From Amycolatopsis rubida (GTDB lineage: Bacteria > Actinomycetota > Actinomycetes > Mycobacteriales > Pseudonocardiaceae), in NCBI RefSeq assembly GCF_900115345.1, contig NZ_FOWC01000011.1, forward strand, positions 1 through 64,000: a stretch of DNA of 64,000 bases, in the 5' to 3' direction. Under the pieces are notes generated by a model that worked only from the letters and a program-made list of their open reading frames with translations, ran no database searches and was not told the origin of the DNA. This document shows, in pieces, positions 16,930-25,726 of the stretch. The position numbers and the translations under genes are program-made. Each line of letters begins with the position of its first letter. The first letter of the stretch is position 1.

Positions 16930-17988
16930 ATGAACGGACGGAAATCGCGCTGGTTCGGGACCGCCGTGGCGGCCCTGCTCGCACTGCCGCTCGCGGGAAT
17001 CGCCCCCGCCTCCGCGGCCGCCGCGCCACAGTCGGACACCTGCGCGGTGAAGCCGAGACCCGCCGGCCCGGTGCTGCAGGGGTACTGGGAAAACTGGGAC
17101 GGAGCCTCGAACGGCGTCCACCCCGGCATGGGCTGGGTACCGATCAACGACCCCAGCATGGCCGCACACGGGTACAACGTCATCAACGCCGCCTTCCCGG
17201 TGATCCTCTCCGACGGCACGGTGCAGTGGGAAGACGGCATGGACTCTACGGTGAAGGTCTCCACGCCCGCCGAGATGTGCGCGGCCAAAGACGCCGGAGC
17301 CACTATTCTGATGTCCATCGGCGGCGCGGCGGCGGGCATTGACTTGTCGTCCAGCTCGGTCGCCGACAAGTTCGTCAGCACCATCGTGCCGATCCTGAAA
17401 AAGTACAATTTCGACGGAATCGACATCGACATCGAAACCGGCTTGTCGAGCAGCGGCGACATCAATTCGCTGTCCGCCTCGCAAGCAAACCTGGAACGCA
17501 TCATCGACGGCGTGCTGTCCCAAATGCCCTCCGGCTTCGGCCTGACCATGGCCCCGGAAACGGCCTACGTCACCGGCGGCTCGGTCACCTACGGCTCGAT
17601 CTGGGGCGCATACCTGCCGATCATCAAGAAGTACGTCGACAACGGCCAGCTGTGGTGGCTGAACATGCAGTACTACAACGGTTCCATGTACGGCTGCTCC
17701 GGCGACAGCTACGAAGCCGGGACCGTGCAGGGCTTCACCGTGCAGACCCAGTGCCTGGACAAGGGCCTCACCGTACAAGGCACAACCATCCGGGTCCCAG
17801 CGGACAAGCAGGTCCCCGGCCTCCCCGCACAACCAGGCGCAGGCGGCGGCTACCTCGACCCGGGCTCGGTTTCGCAGGCCTACCAAAGCGTCCCCGGGCT
17901 CAAGGGCCTGATGGACTGGTCGATCAACTGGGACGGCTCAAGAGGCTGGACCTTCGGCGACAACGTGAAGTCGCTGCAAGGCCGGTAA
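16930..17988 (+). CDS. Secreted GH18 chitinase
   Basis: 352-residue glycoside hydrolase with a signal peptide (hydrophobic core AVAALLALPLAGIAPASAAAA) and the GH18 motif DGIDIDIE at 162-169, with the catalytic Glu at 169. MAPETAYV and WWLNMQYYN are further GH18 barrel features. It would hydrolyse beta-1,4-GlcNAc linkages in chitin outside the cell. It has no carbohydrate-binding module of its own, unlike the neighbouring protease. A GTG immediately before the ATG is an alternative start. Two DasR-like sites lie upstream and a strong hairpin downstream. Confidence 0.95.
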   Translation: MNGRKSRWFGTAVAALLALPLAGIAPASAAAAPQSDTCAVKPRPAGPVLQGYWENWDGASNGVHPGMGWVPINDPSMAAHGYNVINAAFPVILSDGTVQWEDGMDSTVKVSTPAEMCAAKDAGATILMSIGGAAAGIDLSSSSVADKFVSTIVPILKKYNFDGIDIDIETGLSSSGDINSLSASQANLERIIDGVLSQMPSGFGLTMAPETAYVTGGSVTYGSIWGAYLPIIKKYVDNGQLWWLNMQYYNGSMYGCSGDSYEAGTVQGFTVQTQCLDKGLTVQGTTIRVPADKQVPGLPAQPGAGGGYLDPGSVSQAYQSVPGLKGLMDWSINWDGSRGWTFGDNVKSLQGR

Positions 17989-17994
17989 AAGACC

Positions 17995-18039
17995 GCTGCG
18001 GGCCGGGGTGCTGCGCGAGGCGCCGCCCCGGCCCGCAGC
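17995..18039 (+). terminator. Chitinase terminator
   Basis: Perfect 14-base inverted repeat GCTGCGGGCCGGGG ... CCCCGGCCCGCAGC with a 17-base spacer that itself can pair, starting seven bases after the chitinase stop. No T-run. Confidence 0.8.
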
Positions 18040-18055
18040 TCAACTCGCCGAACTC

Positions 18056-18285
18056 TCCCTCCCCCGCCCCTCTGTCCGCGAGGGAACCCTGAGGGAATCA
18101 GAGTCTGTGAGGCTTCCCCTCACGACCCACCCACCAAACCGCAGCAGACGCACCCAACCATCGAGGCACCCAGCCCCTCCCACCGCAGCCAATGCACCCA
18201 CCATCGAGGCACCCAGCCCTCCCCCACACCCCGATACGAAGCTTCCCTGCACACTCAAGCTTCGGGGTGCCCCACGCAACCCCAC
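18056..18285 (-). repeat. Dispersed intergenic repeat, copy B
   Basis: Reads on the minus strand like copy A at 2818-3064: CACCCCGAAGCTTGA, then GCTTCGTATCGGGGTG and GGGTGCCTCGAT, then the TGAGGGGAA and GACTCTGATTCCC block. Here the GGGTGCCTCGATGGT part is itself doubled. Together with the chitinase terminator it fills the 331-base gap between the convergent chitinase and dapE genes; no gene is supported. Confidence 0.7.
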
Positions 18286-18319
18286 AAGCGATGTCGCCCC
18301 CAGGCGACGAGCCCGAGAC

Positions 18320-19393
18320 TCAACCCAAGAATTTCCTCAACACCGCGGCAACCCCCCGAATCTCCCCCACCCGAACACACTCCTGCCGAGTATGCGCCAA
18401 CGTAGGATCCCCAGGCCCGAAATTCACCGCAGGCATCCCCAACGCGGCGAACCGAGCCACATCCGTCCACCCCAGCTTCGCCGCAGCCGACCCCCCAGCC
18501 GCAGCCACCAACTCCGCGGCAGCAGGCGCGGACAACCCCGGCAACGCCCCCGGCGACATATCCACCAACGTCACCTCAAACCCGGCAAACACCTCACGCA
18601 CATGCGCCTCGGCCTGCTCCGCTCCCCGATCCGGCGCGAACCGATGATTAACCGTCAACACAGCCGCATCCGGCACCACATTCCCAGCCACGCCACCAGA
18701 AATAGAAGTAGCCTGCAACCCTTCCCGATAAGTCAGCCCGTCAATATCCACCACCCGAGGCGCATAAGAAGCCAACCTCCGCAACGGCTCCGCCAGCGCA
18801 TGGATCGCATTCGACCCCATCCAAGCCCGAGCGGTATGCGCCCGAGCCCCAGAAGTCCGCACCTCAACCCGCAGAGTCCCCTGACACCCAGCCTCGATCA
18901 CCCCATTGGACGGTTCCCCCACCACCGCCAAATCCCCAGCAAGCCACTCCGGCAGCTCCCGCTCTATCCGCCCAAGCCCATTCCGAACAGCCGCAACCTC
19001 TTCATTGTCGTAAAACACGAACGTCACATCATGGCGAGGCTCCGGCAAAGTAGCGGCCAGATGCAAAAACACCGCGTCCCCGCCCTTCATATCCACCGAC
19101 CCAAGCCCGTGCAACACCTCGTCGTCCCCGGCCCCAGTACGATGAGAAGGCAAGTTGGAATTCTCCGGCACCGTATCCAAATGCCCGGCGAGAATCACTC
19201 GCGAAGGACGCCCGAGATTCGTCCGCGCAAGAACGGCATCGCCATTGCGCACGACCTCCAGCTGCGGAGCCTGCTCACTCAGCGCGGCCTGCACCAGGTC
19301 CGCCAGCTTGCCCTCCTCCCCGGAGACGCTGAACACATCCACAAGGGCGGCAGTGAGCTCGGCCGGATCGGCGCGCAGGTCAAGGGAGGTCAT
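18320..19393 (-). CDS. dapE: Succinyl-diaminopimelate desuccinylase
   Basis: 357-residue M20-family di-zinc amidase that releases L,L-diaminopimelate and succinate in lysine and peptidoglycan synthesis. Metal/catalytic residues are in place: H71 and D73 (AGHLDTVP), D101 (VDMKGGD) and the E131-E132 pair (DNEEVA). The ATG at 19393 opens MTSLDLRADP and is divergent from a lipoprotein gene. Many codons near the 3' end are slightly less GC-biased than in neighbours. dapD lies 0.5 kb away on the other strand and dapC 5 kb further, so three late steps of the succinylase pathway are grouped. Confidence 0.94.
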   Translation of the reverse strand: MTSLDLRADPAELTAALVDVFSVSGEEGKLADLVQAALSEQAPQLEVVRNGDAVLARTNLGRPSRVILAGHLDTVPENSNLPSHRTGAGDDEVLHGLGSVDMKGGDAVFLHLAATLPEPRHDVTFVFYDNEEVAAVRNGLGRIERELPEWLAGDLAVVGEPSNGVIEAGCQGTLRVEVRTSGARAHTARAWMGSNAIHALAEPLRRLASYAPRVVDIDGLTYREGLQATSISGGVAGNVVPDAAVLTVNHRFAPDRGAEQAEAHVREVFAGFEVTLVDMSPGALPGLSAPAAAELVAAAGGSAAAKLGWTDVARFAALGMPAVNFGPGDPTLAHTRQECVRVGEIRGVAAVLRKFLG

Positions 19394-19435
19394 ACCGGCA
19401 CCGTACCCAGCCGGCGCGGGGGCTACCGTGAGGAC

Positions 19436-19876
19436 GTGCGCACGCGAAGCTCCCTGGTCGCTCTCGGCGTCCTCGCCCTCGTCCTCACCGGCTGCGGCAA
19501 CGAGGCCGGGCCCAAGGCCCGTCCCGGGGCCGGCGATCCGGGTCCGGACGCCCTGCCGACCAAGCTTGAGGCGCTGTCGGCCGACGCCTGCTTCACCGGT
19601 CCGCAAACCCAGCTGCCCAAGGGCTGTGAGAAATACGTCACCGAGGTCGGCAACACCGCCGGTTCGGTGCACAAGCTGGCGAAAGCGGGCAAGACGGTCA
19701 ACCAGCCGCTCGACCGCGACGCGACCGCGATCGACCAGGCGGTCGGCGCGTTCCGCCAGGCGGGCTGCACCACCGTGGCCGCCCCGGGCGGGGCGTGCAC
19801 GCAGGCGCTGGTGTCCATCTCGACCGCGCTGACCGAGGTCAAGCAGAAGGTGAACCAGCTGGCCACCACAGGTTGA
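19436..19876 (+). CDS. Predicted lipoprotein
   Basis: 146 residues with a signal peptide and lipobox LTGC (Cys20), so it should be lipid-anchored on the outside of the membrane. The mature part is about 125 residues with cysteines that could pair (CFTGPQTQLPKGC, AGCTTV ... GGACTQ), and helices rich in A, T, K and V. The GTG at 19436 is the only start that gives a signal peptide. I do not recognise the family. It is sandwiched between divergent dapE and dapD. Confidence 0.75.
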   Translation: MRTRSSLVALGVLALVLTGCGNEAGPKARPGAGDPGPDALPTKLEALSADACFTGPQTQLPKGCEKYVTEVGNTAGSVHKLAKAGKTVNQPLDRDATAIDQAVGAFRQAGCTTVAAPGGACTQALVSISTALTEVKQKVNQLATTG

Positions 19877-19905
19877 TCCGGTCCGCTTCGGCTACCGTGA
19901 CCAGC

Positions 19906-20886
19906 GTGAGCGAGCAGACCCCTGACCCCGAAACGACCGGCGCCGTCGGCGTCGGGCTGGCCACCGTCACCTCCGACGGGACCGTGCTGGACACCTGGTA
20001 CCCGCACCCGAAGCTGGTCGAAGCAGGCACCAGCGGCACCGAGCGGCTGACCGCGGAGCAGACCACCGAACTGCTCGGCGAGTCCGCTGCCGCGCTGCTC
20101 GGCCCGGACACCGACCGCGGTGTCGAGGTCGTCGCGGTGCGCGTCACGATCGGCAGCCTGGCTACCGCGCCCGCCGACGCCCACGACGTCTATCTGCGCC
20201 TGCACCTGCTGTCGCACCGGCTGGTCCGGCCGCACGGGCAGAGTCTCGACGGCATCTTCGGCCTGCTGGCCAACGTCGTGTGGACGAGCCACGGCCCGTG
20301 CCCGGTCGAGGGCTTCGAGCAGACCCGGCTGCGGCTGCGGTCGCGCGGTGCGGTCGCCGTGTACGGCGTGGACAAGTTCCCGCGGATGGTCGACTACGTG
20401 CTGCCGACCGGTGTCCGCATCGCCGACGCCGACCGCGTGCGGCTCGGCGCGCACCTGGCGTCCGGCACCACCGTGATGCACGAGGGCTTCGTGAACTTCA
20501 ACGCGGGCACGCTCGGCGCGTCGATGGTCGAGGGCCGTATCTCGGCGGGTGTGCTGGTCGGCGACGGCAGCGACGTCGGCGGCGGCGCGTCGATCATGGG
20601 CACGCTGTCCGGCGGCGGCACCGAGGTGATCTCGGTCGGCGAACGCTGCCTGATCGGCGCGAACGGCGGCGCGGGCATCTCGCTCGGCGACGATTCGGTG
20701 ATCGAGGCCGGGCTGTACATCACCGCGGGCACCAAGGTCGAGGTCGACGGCAAGACGGTCAAGGCACGCGAGCTGTCCGGCATCTCCGGTGCCGTCTTCC
20801 GGCGCAACTCCGCGACCGGCGCGGTCGAGGTCGTGCCGCGCGGCGGTGTCGGCATCCAGCTGAACGAAGCACTGCACGCCAACTGA
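19906..20886 (+). CDS. dapD: Tetrahydrodipicolinate N-succinyltransferase
   Basis: 326-residue trimeric acyltransferase that uses succinyl-CoA in the lysine/diaminopimelate pathway. It has the actinobacterial DapD opening (GVGLATVTSDGTVLDTWYP) and a left-handed beta-helix built of hexapeptide-like turns (ARVRLG-type repeats around residues 180-280, e.g. GAHLASGTTVMHEGFVNFNA). The start is uncertain: GTG at 19906 or at 19897 in the same frame; neither has a strong ribosome site. Followed by a very strong terminator. Confidence 0.94.
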   Translation: MSEQTPDPETTGAVGVGLATVTSDGTVLDTWYPHPKLVEAGTSGTERLTAEQTTELLGESAAALLGPDTDRGVEVVAVRVTIGSLATAPADAHDVYLRLHLLSHRLVRPHGQSLDGIFGLLANVVWTSHGPCPVEGFEQTRLRLRSRGAVAVYGVDKFPRMVDYVLPTGVRIADADRVRLGAHLASGTTVMHEGFVNFNAGTLGASMVEGRISAGVLVGDGSDVGGGASIMGTLSGGGTEVISVGERCLIGANGGAGISLGDDSVIEAGLYITAGTKVEVDGKTVKARELSGISGAVFRRNSATGAVEVVPRGGVGIQLNEALHAN

Positions 20887-20896
20887 TCCGGCCTTC

Positions 20897-20935
20897 GAGA
20901 GGGTGCGCTTCCCGCTGCGGGAAGCGCACCCTCTC
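20897..20935 (+). terminator. dapD terminator
   Basis: Perfect 17-base stem GAGAGGGTGCGCTTCCC / GGGAAGCGCACCCTCTC with a 5-base loop, 11 bases after the dapD stop codon. Confidence 0.9.
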
Positions 20936-20985
20936 GCTGTTTCGGCGGACTCCGATCCGAACGCTGTTCACCTACCATTAACCAG

Positions 20986-21942
20986 GTGACTTCCGAAGCG
21001 ACCAGCCGCCGTACTCCGGAACCGACGACGCCGGCCGCTCTCGGGCTCCCCGCCGAACCGGCGAAGGCGCGACCCGGGGCACCGGCGGCCGCGCACGTCC
21101 GCGCCAAGCTCGACCACGAACTGCGCGAACTGCTGTCCCGCGAACCGGGCACCCGGGCCGGGGCCGATCCGGAAGAACTGCACCAGATGCGCGTCGCGCA
21201 ACGGCGGATGCGAAGCGTGCTGAAATCGTCGAGCGCGCTGATCGGCCCCACCGCGGAACCGGTGCGCGCCGACCTCGGCTGGCTGGGCCAGGTCCTCGGC
21301 GAGGTCCGCGACTACGACGTGCTGATCGGCCACCTGCGCGAGGTGATCGCCGGCTTCGACGTCCGAGACCAGCCCGCCGGACGACGGCTGGTGTCCCGCT
21401 TCGTCGCCGAACGCACCGCCGCCCGCCGCCGGCTGAACCGGGCGTTGTCGAGCCCTCGGTACGCGACCCTCCTGCAAGGCATCGCCCAGTTGTCCCGCAC
21501 CGCCGAGCACGAGATCGACGAGACCCCGGCCGAGAAGCCCAGTTTGGCCGCCGACGTACGGAAGCCATACCGGAAGCTGGCGCGCGCGGTCGCCGCCCTG
21601 CCCCCGAATCCCCCGGACGACGACCTGCACGCGCTGCGCATCCACGGCAAGAAACTCCGCTATACCGCCGAATTGGCCCGATCGGCGGCGAAGAAGAAGC
21701 AAGCCGGGAAGCTGTCCGAACTGATCAAGGCGACTCGCGAGTTCCAGACCGTTCTGGGCGACCACCAGGACGCGGTCTTCGCCGCGGAAAAGGTGCGCGG
21801 CGTACTGGCCGACGCGGACGCCGAGATCGGTTTCGTAGCAGGCCGGATCGTCGAACACGAACTCGCCAAACGCTCCCGCGTCCGCGCCACCTGGCTCGGC
21901 GTATGGCACCGCATCGAAGCCGCCGAGCACGCCGTCTCGTGA
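20986..21942 (+). CDS. CHAD domain protein
   Basis: 318-residue protein rich in conserved histidines and basic residues on predicted helices. The two CHAD repeats are seen as ELHQMRVAQRRMRSVLKS (about 65-82) with LGEVRDYDVL, and DLHALRIHGKKLRYTAEL (about 210-227) with LGDHQDAV. CHAD domains bind polyphosphate through these basic residues. The first 40 residues are proline/alanine-rich and probably disordered. No triphosphate tunnel (CYTH) domain is fused to it. Single gene, GTG start. Confidence 0.9.
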   Translation: MTSEATSRRTPEPTTPAALGLPAEPAKARPGAPAAAHVRAKLDHELRELLSREPGTRAGADPEELHQMRVAQRRMRSVLKSSSALIGPTAEPVRADLGWLGQVLGEVRDYDVLIGHLREVIAGFDVRDQPAGRRLVSRFVAERTAARRRLNRALSSPRYATLLQGIAQLSRTAEHEIDETPAEKPSLAADVRKPYRKLARAVAALPPNPPDDDLHALRIHGKKLRYTAELARSAAKKKQAGKLSELIKATREFQTVLGDHQDAVFAAEKVRGVLADADAEIGFVAGRIVEHELAKRSRVRATWLGVWHRIEAAEHAVS

Positions 21943-21980
21943 GTGGCTATCGCGGTTCTAACCGAGATTAACACTCACGA
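21937..21980. terminator. Hairpin between CHAD and monooxygenase genes
   Basis: Two nested stems: outer TCGTGAGTG ... CACTCACGA and inner CGGTT ... AACCG. It overlaps the stop codons of both convergent genes. Confidence 0.6.
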
Positions 21981-23378
21981 CGTCGTCCACACATACCCAT
22001 CCGGCCGCACCAGCACCCGCTTCCCCGGCACTCCCTCATACGCCGCGTACGCATGCCCGCCCGCATCCACGAATTCCCCCTGCGCCGTCGCCCCCTGCGG
22101 CAGAATCCGGTACGCCGGATGCTCCGTCCCGAGCGGCCCGTCGCCGAAGACCAGTTCTGTCGCATGTGGACCCTGGAACAACTCGAACAGCCGCACGCTC
22201 TTGCCGTTCGCGTCCACGAGCGGCGCGTCCGGTGCCCGATCACCCGGCCGCAACGTCCCCGTGCCCACCGGCGACAGCGGTCCGCCCCGGTAAGTCAGAT
22301 CAAGCTGCTGAGTCTCCGGCCCGCGTTCGTGCGCGTCCTCAGCACCCTCCTTGTACTTCTCCAGCAACGCGGTGCTCACCCCCAGAACCCGCGCCGCGAC
22401 CGCGCGCCGTTCCGCCTCGTAGCTGTCCAGCAGCGCGGGCGATCCGTCGGCGAGTTTCCAGCCGAGGTTGTACGCGTCCTGCACGCCGGTGTTCAGCCCC
22501 TGCCCGCCGGTCGGCGGGTGTACGTGCGCGGCGTCCCCGGCGAGGAACACCCGGCCCTGCCGGAATGCCGCCGCCAGCCGGATATTCGGCCGCCACACGG
22601 TTGACCACGCCAGGTCGAGCAGCCGGATCCCGCCACCGGACACCGCGTCCAGGTGCTCCTGCAACGCGCTCAGCGAGGTGCCCGTGTCGCCGTCGCCGAT
22701 CGGGGAGGCGAACTGGAAATACGGCGTCCCCGGGAGCGGCGTGAACGCGACGCCGGACATCGGATCGTCCGCCTTCGCGAACCAGTACCCCGAGTCGTGG
22801 TCGAGCACTTCCGCCGAGACGTCGCCCAGCAGCATCCGGATCGACTCGTCGGTGGTCCCCTCGAACGCGATCCCCAGCGCCTTGCGCACGAAGCTCTTCC
22901 CGCCGTCCGCACCGACCAGGTACTCCACGCGCACCGTCTCCCCCGTAGACAGCTCCGCGGTGACGCCCTCCTCGTCCTGCGCAAAGCCGGCCAACGCGGT
23001 GTTCAGCTCCACCCGTACGCCAAGCTCGGCCAGCCGGTCCCGGAGGATCCCCTCGGTCTGCGACTGGCCGAGGAACCAGGCGTTCGGATACGGCACCGCG
23101 GGCGTCGGCTCGACCGGCTCGGCCATCCGCCGCACCATCGTGAACTCCCCGTCGAGGTACACGCGCATCTCATGCGGCGGCACACCCGCGGCGAGCACCG
23201 CGTCCAGCACCCCGAGGTCCTCGAAAACCTCCATCGTGCGCGGCTGCAGCCCGTCCCCGCGCGAGCCGACGAAGTACTGCTCCGCCTTGTCCACCACTCG
23301 CACGCCGACCCCGCGCCGCGCCAGCTCGATCGCCAGCGTGAGCCCGGTCGGGCCCGCCCCCGCCACCAGTACCGTCAT
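21975..23378 (-). CDS. FAD-dependent aromatic monooxygenase
   Basis: 467-residue class A flavoprotein monooxygenase. It has the GxGxxG FAD loop (AGAGPTGLTLAIEL, residues 6-19), the DG motif (GADGGKSFVRK), the GD motif (FLAGDAAHVHPPTGGQGLNTG region, about 275-295), and a thioredoxin-like C-terminal domain (GDRAPDAPLVDANG ... VRPDGYVW). This layout is shared by aromatic polyketide hydroxylases and by rifampicin monooxygenase (Rox)-type enzymes. The substrate cannot be assigned. Divergent from a TetR gene with a double operator between them, so it is probably induced by its substrate or a related compound. Confidence 0.85.
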   Translation of the reverse strand: MTVLVAGAGPTGLTLAIELARRGVGVRVVDKAEQYFVGSRGDGLQPRTMEVFEDLGVLDAVLAAGVPPHEMRVYLDGEFTMVRRMAEPVEPTPAVPYPNAWFLGQSQTEGILRDRLAELGVRVELNTALAGFAQDEEGVTAELSTGETVRVEYLVGADGGKSFVRKALGIAFEGTTDESIRMLLGDVSAEVLDHDSGYWFAKADDPMSGVAFTPLPGTPYFQFASPIGDGDTGTSLSALQEHLDAVSGGGIRLLDLAWSTVWRPNIRLAAAFRQGRVFLAGDAAHVHPPTGGQGLNTGVQDAYNLGWKLADGSPALLDSYEAERRAVAARVLGVSTALLEKYKEGAEDAHERGPETQQLDLTYRGGPLSPVGTGTLRPGDRAPDAPLVDANGKSVRLFELFQGPHATELVFGDGPLGTEHPAYRILPQGATAQGEFVDAGGHAYAAYEGVPGKRVLVRPDGYVWTTS

Positions 23379-23396
23379 GGCCCTCTCCCATCTAAC

Positions 23397-23425
23397 TGAA
23401 TTAAGATTCACTGAATATGGATTCA
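23397..23425. promoter_or_regulatory. Twin TetR-type operator
   Basis: TGAATTAAGATTCA and TGAATATGGATTCA, two 14-base sites of the form TGAAT-N4-ATTCA separated by one base, in the 87-base divergent gap between the monooxygenase and TetR genes. The local AT richness is striking against the background. They are the obvious binding sites for the adjacent TetR protein. Confidence 0.75.
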
Positions 23426-23465
23426 GGATGCCCGCTGATAGCGTTCGCGTCAAGGGAGGTGCCGG

Positions 23466-24086
23466 ATGACAGCGACGAGCCGCCGGGGCAAAGCCGCCGA
23501 AACGGAAACGGCGCTCAAGGACGCGGCCAAGCGCGTGTTCTCGGCCAAGGGCTACCTGAACACGAAGATCACCGACATCACCAAGGAGGCAGGCCGCGCC
23601 GCGGGATCGTTCTACAACCACTTCGCGAGCAAGGAGGAACTGCTGATCGCGCTGCTGGCCGACCTGGCCGAGGACAGCGACCAGCAGGCCATGGCCGAGG
23701 ACCATCTGTCCGATTTCAGCGACCCCGCCGCGGTCCGCTGGCACGTGCGGCAGTACTGGGATTTCTACCGCGCCAACGCGCCCACGATGCTCGCGCTGCG
23801 GCAGGCGGCGATGGTGAACGAGGACTTCGCCGCCACGTACGCGAACTTCGGGGCCACCCAGGCCTCGGACGTCGAGAGCCACCTCCGGCACGTCACCGCG
23901 GCCGGCTTGCGGCTTCCGGCGAACACCCAGCTCACCATCGCGATGATGTACCAGCTGATCGACAACTTCGCGCAGATGTGGCTGGTGACCCCGCCGCCGG
24001 CGGGCTGGAAGCAGCCCTCCGACGAGGAAGCGATCGAGGCACTGACGCGGTTCGTCTACCGCGGCTTCACCGGCCGCGACTACTGA
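23466..24086 (+). CDS. TetR family regulator
   Basis: 206-residue regulator with an N-terminal helix-turn-helix (AAKRVFSAKGYLNTKITDI, then AGRAAGSFYNHFASKEELL, about residues 20-60) and a helical ligand-binding domain. The ATG follows AAGGGAGG closely. It faces the monooxygenase gene across the twin operator and most likely represses that gene and itself. Confidence 0.92.
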   Translation: MTATSRRGKAAETETALKDAAKRVFSAKGYLNTKITDITKEAGRAAGSFYNHFASKEELLIALLADLAEDSDQQAMAEDHLSDFSDPAAVRWHVRQYWDFYRANAPTMLALRQAAMVNEDFAATYANFGATQASDVESHLRHVTAAGLRLPANTQLTIAMMYQLIDNFAQMWLVTPPPAGWKQPSDEEAIEALTRFVYRGFTGRDY

Positions 24087-24138
24087 ACCCCGCACACCCC
24101 ACGCCGGACCGGTCGGCAGGCTCGGCCTCGCCGGTGCG

Positions 24139-24165
24139 CGTACGTGAGGGGAACCCTCACGTACG
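24139..24165. terminator. Bidirectional hairpin between tetR and dapC
   Basis: Perfect 12-base stem CGTACGTGAGGG / CCCTCACGTACG with loop GAA, between convergent genes. It shares the GTGAGGG core with the hairpin at 3039-3063. Confidence 0.75.
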
Positions 24166-24200
24166 TCAGCAGGAGCCGAGAGAGCCGGGCGGCGCGTCCG

Positions 24201-25289
24201 CTAGCCCTGTGCCAGCCGCTCCGCAGCCGCTTCGATGCGCTCGTCCGTCGAGGTCAGTGCGACGCGCACGTGATCGCGACCCGCGGGCCCGTAGAACGTG
24301 CCCGGCGCGACCAGGATCCCGCGCTCGGCGAGCCATTCCACGGTGGCCTGCGCGGATTCCCCGCGCGTCGCCCACAGATACAGCCCGGCCTCGGAATAAT
24401 GGATCTCGAAGCCGTTGTCCTGCAACGCCTTCCGCAGCACGACCCGCCGCGCGCGGTAACGTTCGCGTTGCCCGGCAAGGGCTTCGTCGTCCGACAGCGC
24501 GGCCACCATCGCCTGCTGCACCGGACGCGGCACGATCATGCCGGCGTGCTTGCGCACCTCCAGCAGGTTCTTCACCAGCGCCGGGTCGCCCGTCACGAAT
24601 CCGGCGCGGTAGCTCGCGAGGTTCGCCGACTTGGACAGCGAATGCACCGCGAGCAGGCCGTCGGTCTGTCCACCGTGGACGGACGGATGCAGCACCGACA
24701 GCGGTTCCGCCTCCCAGCCGAGCGAGAGGTAGCACTCGTCGGACACCACGACGGTGCCGCGGTCGCGCGCCCATTCCACCACCTTGCGCAGGTGGTCGAC
24801 GCCGAGCACCCGGCCGGTCGGGTTCGACGGCGAGTTCAGCCAGATCATCGCCGGGCGGCGCGGGCCGAGCTGGGTCAGCCCGTCCGCGCGCACCACCTCG
24901 GCGCCCGCGAGCAGTGCACCGACCTCATACGTCGGATACGCCAGCTCCGGGATGACCACCACGTCGCCCGGCCCGAAGCCGAGCAGCCGCGGCAGCCAGG
25001 CCACAGCCTCTTTCGAGCCGATAGTCGGCAGCACGGCGTCCGGTTCGACGCCGGTGATCCCGTACCGCCGCCGCAGCGCCGCGACGGCCGTTTCACGCAG
25101 CTCGGGCGTGCCGTGCGTGGCCGGGTAGCCGGGGATCTCCGACACCGACGCGAGCGCGGCGCGGATCGAGTCCGGCACCGGGTCGACGGGCGTGCCGACG
25201 GAAAGGTCGACGATGCCCCCGGGATGCGCCTGCGCGCGGGCCTTGACCTCGGCGAGCGAGTCCCAGGGGAAGTCGGGCAGCCGGGTCAT
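24201..25289 (-). CDS. dapC: Succinyldiaminopimelate transaminase
   Basis: 362-residue fold-type I PLP aminotransferase: LNSPSNPTGRV, the aspartate in SDECY (D184), and the PLP lysine K220 in SLSKSANLASYRAG. Adjacent to and overlapping a 7Fe ferredoxin gene, exactly as the DapC gene in mycobacteria (Rv1177-Rv1178). It would convert N-succinyl-2-amino-6-ketopimelate to N-succinyl-diaminopimelate between DapD and DapE. The ATG overlaps the ferredoxin stop (ATGA). Confidence 0.92.
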   Translation of the reverse strand: MTRLPDFPWDSLAEVKARAQAHPGGIVDLSVGTPVDPVPDSIRAALASVSEIPGYPATHGTPELRETAVAALRRRYGITGVEPDAVLPTIGSKEAVAWLPRLLGFGPGDVVVIPELAYPTYEVGALLAGAEVVRADGLTQLGPRRPAMIWLNSPSNPTGRVLGVDHLRKVVEWARDRGTVVVSDECYLSLGWEAEPLSVLHPSVHGGQTDGLLAVHSLSKSANLASYRAGFVTGDPALVKNLLEVRKHAGMIVPRPVQQAMVAALSDDEALAGQRERYRARRVVLRKALQDNGFEIHYSEAGLYLWATRGESAQATVEWLAERGILVAPGTFYGPAGRDHVRVALTSTDERIEAAAERLAQG

Positions 25290-25606
25290 TCGCCCTGCGG
25301 GGGCAGAGCCTTGATGAACCCCGGGTCGTGCGCGGTCTTGCCGACCTTGGAGGCGCCGCCGGGCGAGCCCAGCTCGTTGAAGAAGTCGACGTTCGCCTTG
25401 GTGTAGTCGGACCAGTTGTCCGGGACGTCGTCCTCGTAGTAAATGGCCTCGACCGGGCAGACCGGCTCGCAGGCGCCGCAGTCGACGCACTCGTCCGGGT
25501 GGATGTACAACATCCGCTCGCCCTCGTAGATGCAGTCCACGGGGCACTCGTCGATACACGCCTTGTCGAGCACGTCGACGCAGGGCTCGGCGATCACGTA
25601 GGTCAC
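25286..25606 (-). CDS. fdxC: 7Fe ferredoxin (3Fe-4S plus 4Fe-4S)
   Basis: 106-residue soluble electron carrier. By alignment with Azotobacter FdI, C9, C17 and C50 would hold the [3Fe-4S] cluster and C21, C40, C43 and C46 the [4Fe-4S] cluster, with C25 as the free cysteine near it. The long C-terminal extension (NWSDYTKANVDFFNELG) is typical of actinobacterial FdxA/FdxC. First gene of a two-gene operon with dapC. Confidence 0.95.
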   Translation of the reverse strand: MTYVIAEPCVDVLDKACIDECPVDCIYEGERMLYIHPDECVDCGACEPVCPVEAIYYEDDVPDNWSDYTKANVDFFNELGSPGGASKVGKTAHDPGFIKALPPQGE

Positions 25607-25726
25607 TGCGTACTCCTGGCTTCTCCTGCTGGGCCGGTCGGTGCGGACATTACGCGCTTCCCCGGCCCCCGGTGGTGGTTAGGCGACCCTTATCCCACCC
25701 CTGGAAACGGGGCGGATCCGCGCCGC

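Noticed and set aside
18008..19435. Long plus-strand frame upstream of the lipoprotein gene
   Set aside because: It is the antisense of dapE and rich in R, H, P and S; only the last 146 codons (signal peptide and lipobox) look real.
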